Source of the DNA: Competibacteraceae bacterium UBA2792
Lineage (GTDB): Bacteria; Pseudomonadota; Gammaproteobacteria; Competibacterales; Competibacteraceae
DNA: 10,373 nt
Assembly (NCBI GenBank): GCA_002352125.1
Contig: DEHU01000270.1
Coordinates: 1 to 10,373, forward strand
Reading direction: 5' to 3'
The stretch's first letter is position 1; each line of letters opens with the position of its first letter. A program made the position numbers and the translations under genes. Below, one piece after another: positions 8,001 through 10,373 of the stretch. Under the pieces are notes generated by a model. It saw only the letters and a list, made by a program, of their open reading frames with translations, was not told the origin of the DNA and did no database searches.

Positions 8001-8548
8001 AGCTTGCTTTCCAGCTCGGTGGCTTGGTGTTTGAGACCGTCTAGTTCATTCGGAATATTTTTGGAACGTGCTTGTTGCACCGTCAATTGCTGGTCCAGAT
8101 CGGCCAATCGCTTCTGGGCATCGCTCAGGTTGGCTTGGGCTTGAGCCAGTTGCTGAGACAGTTGATCGGTGGGTAGCTTTAGCGACGGTTCGGGGGGGGG
8201 CTCGCTGGTCAGCGATTGTTGCAGGCGGGCGGTTTCTGACGGGGCCGACTGCTGGAGTTGCTGGTAGTAGGCTAGGGTGTCGGCGTAGTTTTTTACCGCT
8301 TGCAAGTGGCTGATCGCCTGTTGATAAAACTCTTGTGCCTGAGTGCGTTCGTTTTCTGGCAGATCGCGGAGCGTGGCGAGAGCCGCCAGTTTGGCCTGAA
8401 TCTGTTCGACCGTTGGCCCGGTCGCTGCCGAGATGGGATCGGGCGGAGATGTCGGCGGCGAAGTGGGAGGAGAAGCGGCAATGCTAGCCTGGAGAACGAA
8501 CAGCAACAGCATCGGCGGTACGATACGGCGTAACCAGGCGATTTTCAT
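5075..8548 (-). CDS. mscK: MscK/KefA-type large mechanosensitive channel
   Basis: The product has 1157 residues, near MscK (1120) and MscM of Escherichia coli. Domains in order: signal peptide 1-24 (ending SIA-A); a short Ser/Pro/Thr repeat 26-37; a long periplasmic region to about residue 510, rich in Gln, Leu, Ala and Glu with coiled-coil character; about eleven hydrophobic segments from about 510 onward; then the MscS pore helix around residues 940-970 with G-L-G-L-G-F-G-M954, followed by KEIFSNFFSGLILLLERPIRVGDTV. After this come the beta domain (ATTITDWDRKEIIVPN) and the C-terminal cytoplasmic vestibule ending FPQRDVHW near 1115, plus a Pro-rich tail. These channels open under membrane tension on osmotic down-shock; MscK also responds to external K+. 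MscM-like gating is an alternative. Coding-strand poly-C at 8192-8200 is slippage-prone. The ribosome site before ATG is weak. Confidence 0.92.
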   Translation of the reverse strand: MKIAWLRRIVPPMLLLFVLQASIAASPPTSPPTSPPDPISAATGPTVEQIQAKLAALATLRDLPENERTQAQEFYQQAISHLQAVKNYADTLAYYQQLQQSAPSETARLQQSLTSEPPPEPSLKLPTDQLSQQLAQAQANLSDAQKRLADLDQQLTVQQARSKNIPNELDGLKHQATELESKLQAAMPTAAPLLLVQARLLALTTQRQALSQQIAMLEQERLSYDVRYTLLNAQRAVAAQEVAHLQTYIQQLQNLLNARRRDEAAVVVRQTTEATQEAVAKPAVIQAAAAENAAISRQLVELIQNSDNIGDRQARVNEYLAQLTERMRGIRQQLGIAGFSDALGPILLEERRNLPDVRQYRRNAKERQQNIVQARLEQFKTEELLRRARAVEETLKELTTKFDLDWSAAQRQAVIEELRQLLVERQQLLEKLSGGYSNLITGLVALDEAQRKLIEQAELYGALLDRHLLWIRSSPQLGSAWLKALGEALDWLVEPANWWEAWQNLGRGVSNQPELAILGALIFLGLLYYRRSLIRRLGEGVDAIGDVRRDRFGLTGHALAITALLAFPWPWLLGWLAGLLYFSGNAADFSRGLSLGLVTGGFLAVNITFLRQLCRPRGLAMAHFGWSEAGCRLLRRHLNWFQWIGPPGAIIVGLCETQPDTLYGDTLGWATFCISLLAVTVVLWRVFDPRRALLAGLAAGRAGATWRLHYLWYPLIVGIYVLIILLALSGYYYTALQLRGRMVLTGWLLLGAVILINLFLRWLNISQRRLALQRALAKREAQLAARASKDAAPASGEGMPEILSIPDLDLNTINEQTRSLMSLTVLLGLGFGLWEIWSSLIPAFSVLNEITLWHQTVQTTAGTQVADITLGSIVVAGALLVLIGFLARNLPGVLELVVLQRLAVDPGNRNAIITISRYLITAIGLVAALDIIGIGWDQVQWLVAALGLGLGFGMKEIFSNFFSGLILLLERPIRVGDTVTLDNLSGTVSRINIRATTITDWDRKEIIVPNNTFITNSLINWARSDPITRIVIPVGVGYDSDPAQVHEVLLAVASAHPLVVKEPAPAVLFLKFGDSALEFEVRVFVRELANRLLVIHELHTLILQALRANQIEIPFPQRDVHWRGLPDEMPTQPLAPPTPPHDAQTGSRIKLDKPDGT

Positions 8549-8573
8549 GCGAGAAATCCGGAGGCGATTAGCG

Positions 8574-8606
8574 GGTAGCGATTCGAAGCGATCGAATCAC
8601 GCTACC
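8574..8606. repeat. Long imperfect hairpin upstream of mscK
   Basis: GGTAGCG-ATTCGA (8574-8586) pairs with TCGAAT (8592-8597) and CGCTACC (8600-8606). The loop is AGCGA and there is a 2-base bulge (CA, 8598-8599). Thirteen pairs can form. It lies between the anti-sigma stop and the mscK start. No T-tract follows on the minus strand, so it is not a standard intrinsic terminator. It may be a REP-like element, an attenuating structure or an operator. Confidence 0.5.
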
Positions 8607-8614
8607 GTACCGCC

Positions 8615-8626
8615 GCCATCGATGGC
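8615..8626. repeat. Perfect 12-bp palindrome upstream of mscK
   Basis: GCCATCGATGGC is a perfect palindrome, 9 bases from the hairpin at 8574-8606 and 67 bases upstream of the mscK start codon. Such symmetry suits a dimeric regulator, but only one copy is present and no known operator is recognised. A weaker 5-bp inverted repeat, CCGGG-N5-CCCGG, lies at 8643-8657. The rest of the 8549-8704 gap shows no convincing sigma-70 promoter by eye. Confidence 0.35.
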
Positions 8627-8704
8627 AATCCCCCCGAAGAAGCCGGGATCTGCCCGGAACGGATATCGGCTCGTCAAACTCGCATCAACCCCTCGAACGC
8701 AATA

Positions 8705-9379
8705 TCAAACTCCGCCGTTTTCCGGCAAATAGCGAACGCGTACTTTCCAAACGCCGTCGGTGCGGCGGCAGGCGATTCCTCCTTGGTCGTAGGTGCTTCC
8801 GGCGACGTTACGAACATCCACGAACTCCCGGCAGTATTGCCCGTCTTCCAACCGAAAGGTGCGGATCGGCACGATCTCGCCTCCGTGGCCGGTATCCGGG
8901 TTAGTCCAAGCGACGCGGGTTCCGCTCAATTCTTTCTCCAAGCCCTGTATCAGCGCGTTCTGGATGGCCGATTCATCCTTCGAGGACAGAGAAAATCCTG
9001 CGTTTCGCAGTTCGCGGTCGAAACCGCGTTCCGTGAAGTGATGCCCCAGCGATGCGCCGACAACCAAAGCCGCCAGCGACGCTGCCAAGGGCAAAGCGCG
9101 CGGCCACCAGTTCCGAACGCGTTGGCGATGCTTTCCGGCAGAACCGCTCGCGATCAAGGGAACCACAACGCCTTCTCGACCGGTGTCGAAATCGGGCATG
9201 GGGCTGTAGAGAACATGATTGAAAGCGGAGCGGACTAGGGCGGTGCTTTCGCGCAAGCTGCGGACCTTGCCTCGCAAGTCTTGGTTTTTGGCGAGCAGTG
9301 CCTCGATTTCCGCGCAGGTGGCCGGGTCCAACTCGCCATCGACGTAAGCCACAAGCGTAATGTCATCGATACTATTCAT
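8705..9379 (-). CDS. Membrane anti-sigma factor with surface-antigen-like periplasmic domain
   Basis: The product has 224 residues. Residues 1-55 (MNSIDDITLVAYVDGELD...IEALLAKNQDLRGKVRSLRESTALV) form the helical anti-sigma N-terminus of the RsiW/COG5662 type. The zinc-binding HxxxCxxC is missing; only C22 is there. A single membrane helix spans about 95-112, so the C-terminal half faces the periplasm. That half ends in GQYCREF (C183) and ACRRTDGVW (C204), resembling the conserved end of the 17-kDa surface antigen family. The two Cys could form a disulfide in the periplasm. Role inferred: it holds the sigma factor at the membrane until an envelope signal releases it. The gene lies 10 bp after the sigma gene, and a strong AAGGTGG ribosome site (9384-9390) stands 4 bases before its ATG. 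Confidence 0.85.
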   Translation of the reverse strand: MNSIDDITLVAYVDGELDPATCAEIEALLAKNQDLRGKVRSLRESTALVRSAFNHVLYSPMPDFDTGREGVVVPLIASGSAGKHRQRVRNWWPRALPLAASLAALVVGASLGHHFTERGFDRELRNAGFSLSSKDESAIQNALIQGLEKELSGTRVAWTNPDTGHGGEIVPIRTFRLEDGQYCREFVDVRNVAGSTYDQGGIACRRTDGVWKVRVRYLPENGGV

Positions 9380-9389
9380 AAAACCACCT

Positions 9390-9896
9390 TCACGACGGAA
9401 CCATTTCGACGAAATCTTTGATCGCGAGTCGGGCGCGGGCTAACCGGCTGGTTACCGTACCTATCGGAATGCATAGCATGTCCGAAACGTCCTTGTAGGA
9501 AACCCCTTCGACGACGACCAGCAGTAATATCGTGCGTTGTTCTTCGGGTAGTTTCCAAATGAACTGGCGCACCGCTTCCAGCGTCAGCTTGGCTTCCATT
9601 TCCCGTGCGTTATCGCCGCCGATCTGCTCGTCCGGGTCGCTGTCATCCAGCTTCTTGGTTCGCAAATTATCCGCATGCAACCTGTTGATCCTGATCGAAT
9701 GCAGGATGCGATACATCCAACTGTCCAGCCGGGTTCCCGCCTGCCATTGGTCGATATGCGACAAGGCCCTTTCGAACGTAGATTGAACCAAGTCGTCCGC
9801 TTCGTCCAGAGAACCGCTCAAACCGTAGGCAAATCGCCGCAACCTCGGCAGCAACCCGATCATTTCTCTATGCATTTCATGGATAGCCGCGTTCAC
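9390..9896 (-). CDS. ECF-family RNA polymerase sigma factor
   Basis: The product has 168 residues, normal for an ECF sigma factor with only regions 2 and 4. Region 2 spans about 13-78: LPRLRRFAYGLSGSLDEADDLVQ binds core polymerase, and W51...RLDSWMYRILHSIRINRLH contacts the -10 element. Region 4 spans about 106-160: LPEEQRTILLLVVVEGVSYKDVSDMLCIPIGTVTSRLARAR is a helix-turn-helix that reads the -35 element. The acidic linker between them is around residues 83-100. No region 1.1, region 3 or extra C-terminal domain is present. The start chosen is GTG at 9896, which has only a weak purine-rich site upstream. ATG at codons 8 or 12 would still keep region 2. A candidate self-promoter lies at 9943-9968. 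With the anti-sigma gene next door it forms a classic regulated pair. Confidence 0.93.
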   Translation of the reverse strand: MNAAIHEMHREMIGLLPRLRRFAYGLSGSLDEADDLVQSTFERALSHIDQWQAGTRLDSWMYRILHSIRINRLHADNLRTKKLDDSDPDEQIGGDNAREMEAKLTLEAVRQFIWKLPEEQRTILLLVVVEGVSYKDVSDMLCIPIGTVTSRLARARLAIKDFVEMVPS

Positions 9897-9942
9897 GATA
9901 CCCCGTTACCCCTTCGTTCGACAGCGAAGAATGCGTATTGGG

Positions 9943-9968
9943 TAACAGTGCAGGAAGCGATTTATTCC
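9943..9968 (-). promoter_or_regulatory. Candidate ECF promoter driving the sigma/anti-sigma operon
   Basis: On the minus strand the sequence reads GGAATAAA-N11-ACTGTTA. The GGAA core suits an ECF -35 element, and the CTGTTA block lies 15 bases after GGAAT, where a -10 is expected. The -10 ends 46 bases before the GTG start. The same blocks with the same spacing occur facing the opposite gene at 10024-10049, which is the main support. Autoregulation by the encoded sigma factor is inferred. Confidence 0.6.
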
Positions 9969-9975
9969 AGTATGG

Positions 9976-10020
9976 CGAAAATAAAAACCTAGTCTGACAG
10001 TACGAAAATAGTCATCTAGT
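9976..10020 (+). repeat. Two direct repeats between divergent promoters
   Basis: CGAAAATA-N5-CTAGT occurs at 9976-9993 and again at 10003-10020, a period of 27 bp. CAGTA also precedes both copies (9968-9972 and 9998-10002), with a 3-base insertion in the first. The pair fills almost exactly the space between the two candidate -35 elements. A regulator site repeated at about 2.5 helical turns, or A-rich upstream elements for polymerase, would fit. An imperfect inverted pairing CTAG..TGAC / GTCA.CTAG (9989-10019) overlaps it. Confidence 0.55.
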
Positions 10021-10023
10021 TGT

Positions 10024-10049
10024 GGAAGAAAGTACGCGATGAACTGTTA
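10024..10049 (+). promoter_or_regulatory. Candidate ECF promoter driving the Gly/Ser-rich gene
   Basis: GGAAGAAA-N11-ACTGTTA reads toward the downstream exported-protein gene. It shares GGAA, AAA and the whole ACTGTTA block, plus identical spacing, with the minus-strand copy at 9943-9968; 17 of 26 positions agree overall. The -10 block ends 70 bases before the ATG, leaving a leader of roughly 60 bases that contains the hairpin at 10064-10083. Use by the adjacent sigma factor is inferred from the shared motif. Confidence 0.6.
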
Positions 10050-10063
10050 GCTAAGATGAGCCG

Positions 10064-10083
10064 GCCCTGTAAATAGCCAGGGC
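10064..10083 (+). promoter_or_regulatory. Leader hairpin before the Gly/Ser-rich gene
   Basis: GCCCTG-TAAATAGC-CAGGGC can form a 6-bp stem with an 8-base loop in the predicted 5' leader. It ends 24 bases before the ribosome site and has no T-tract, so it is not an intrinsic terminator. It may stabilise the message or bind a protein; this is inference. Confidence 0.3.
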
Positions 10084-10119
10084 GCGACTTTACGATCATC
10101 TGCGTTCGAGGAGAGCACC

Positions 10120-10373
10120 ATGTCTGTTAAGTCGTTATTGAAAGTATATTTTCCTGTGCGTCCAGCGCATTTGGCCTCCTGTAGCGCCATCGCGTTGATG
10201 TTGGCTACTTCTTCCGTGTCCTTCAACTTTGATAAATGGGAAGTCGGCTATCAAGCCGTGCATGCCGATTCGGGCAGTGGCGGTGGTGGAAAAGGCGGCA
10301 GCGGCGGCGGTAGTGGAGGAGGGAGTGGAAGCGGCGGCAGTGGAAAGGGCGGCGGAAGCGGAAGCGGCAGCGG
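10120..10373 (+). CDS. Exported Gly/Ser/Lys-rich protein, N-terminal part
   Basis: The frame is open to the window end (84 full codons) after a strong AGGAG ribosome site (10109-10113, 6-base spacing). Residues 1-49 look like a long signal peptide: basic start with K4, K8 and R14, a hydrophobic run at about 19-35 (ASCSAIALMLATSSVSF), and a possible AVHA-D cleavage at 49/50. A cut nearer residue 32 is also possible. From residue 51 to the edge every residue is Gly, Ser or Lys, as short GGGS, GSGS and GKGG units. No family is recognised. The rest of the protein is outside the window, so it could be a structural or matrix protein, an adhesin, or a linker ahead of an enzyme or autotransporter domain. 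Its candidate ECF promoter ties it to the divergent sigma/anti-sigma operon. The N-terminal codons are less GC-rich than neighbouring genes. Confidence 0.8.
   Translation, partial: MSVKSLLKVYFPVRPAHLASCSAIALMLATSSVSFNFDKWEVGYQAVHADSGSGGGGKGGSGGGSGGGSGSGGSGKGGGSGSGS

Noticed and set aside
8574..8606. Rho-independent terminator for the sigma/anti-sigma operon
   Set aside because: The stem is good but no T-tract follows it on the minus strand, and it sits 98 bases past the anti-sigma stop, close to the mscK start. Kept as a hairpin only.
8657..8700. Sigma-70 promoter for mscK on the minus strand (TTGATG or TTGACG as -35)
   Set aside because: No acceptable -10 hexamer stands at 16-18 bases from either candidate.
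10270..10373. GC-rich GGC/AGC repeats as a minisatellite or CRISPR-like array
   Set aside because: There are no constant repeat and spacer units. The pattern follows codons for Gly, Ser and Lys in one open frame, so it is low-complexity coding sequence.

Overview
The window is GC-rich, tightly packed proteobacterial chromosome. The order pepP-ubiH-ubiI, the UbiH-type 'GNAAH' FAD motif, a YqhA (UPF0114) protein and a full-length MscK-type channel point to a gammaproteobacterium. A Competibacteraceae-like or purple-sulfur-bacterium-like source is my guess from overall feel and cannot be proven here. No rRNA, tRNA, insertion sequence, prophage or CRISPR array is visible, and no gene-free stretch exceeds 300 bases.

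Region 1 (1-5078, plus strand) is a run of co-directional genes with very short or overlapping junctions: the 3' end of pepP, ubiH, ubiI, a small Rieske [2Fe-2S] protein, an ABC ATPase, its ABC-2 permease, and yqhA. pepP/ubiH overlap as ATGA, Rieske/ATPase as GTGA, and ATPase/permease as ATGA, so translational coupling is likely. ubiH and ubiI make two of the ring hydroxylations of ubiquinone synthesis. The Rieske protein follows ubiI directly and could be a small electron carrier. The ABC pair forms an exporter of unknown substrate. A 54-bp gap between ubiH and ubiI looks like a decayed intergenic hairpin repeat.

Region 2 (5075-8548, minus strand) is one large gene for an MscK/KefA-type mechanosensitive channel. 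It has a signal peptide, a long coiled-coil periplasmic region, about eleven membrane segments and a C-terminal MscS pore and beta domain. It converges on yqhA and their stop codons overlap. Its 156-bp upstream gap holds three inverted repeats.

Region 3 (8705-10373) is the most interesting part. A two-gene minus-strand operon encodes an ECF sigma factor and a single-pass membrane anti-sigma factor. The periplasmic end of the anti-sigma factor resembles the 17-kDa surface-antigen fold, with GxYCREF and ACRRxDGxW motifs. Divergent from it, and cut by the window end, is a gene for an exported protein whose visible mature part is made only of Gly, Ser and Lys. The intergenic region carries two facing, equally spaced copies of GGAA-N-AAA-N11-ACTGTTA, one reading toward the sigma gene and one toward the Gly/Ser gene. 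These look like a matched pair of ECF promoters. Between them lie two direct copies of CGAAAATA-N5-CTAGT, 27 bp apart. The simplest reading is an autoregulated envelope-sensing sigma/anti-sigma switch that also drives a secreted low-complexity surface or extracellular protein.
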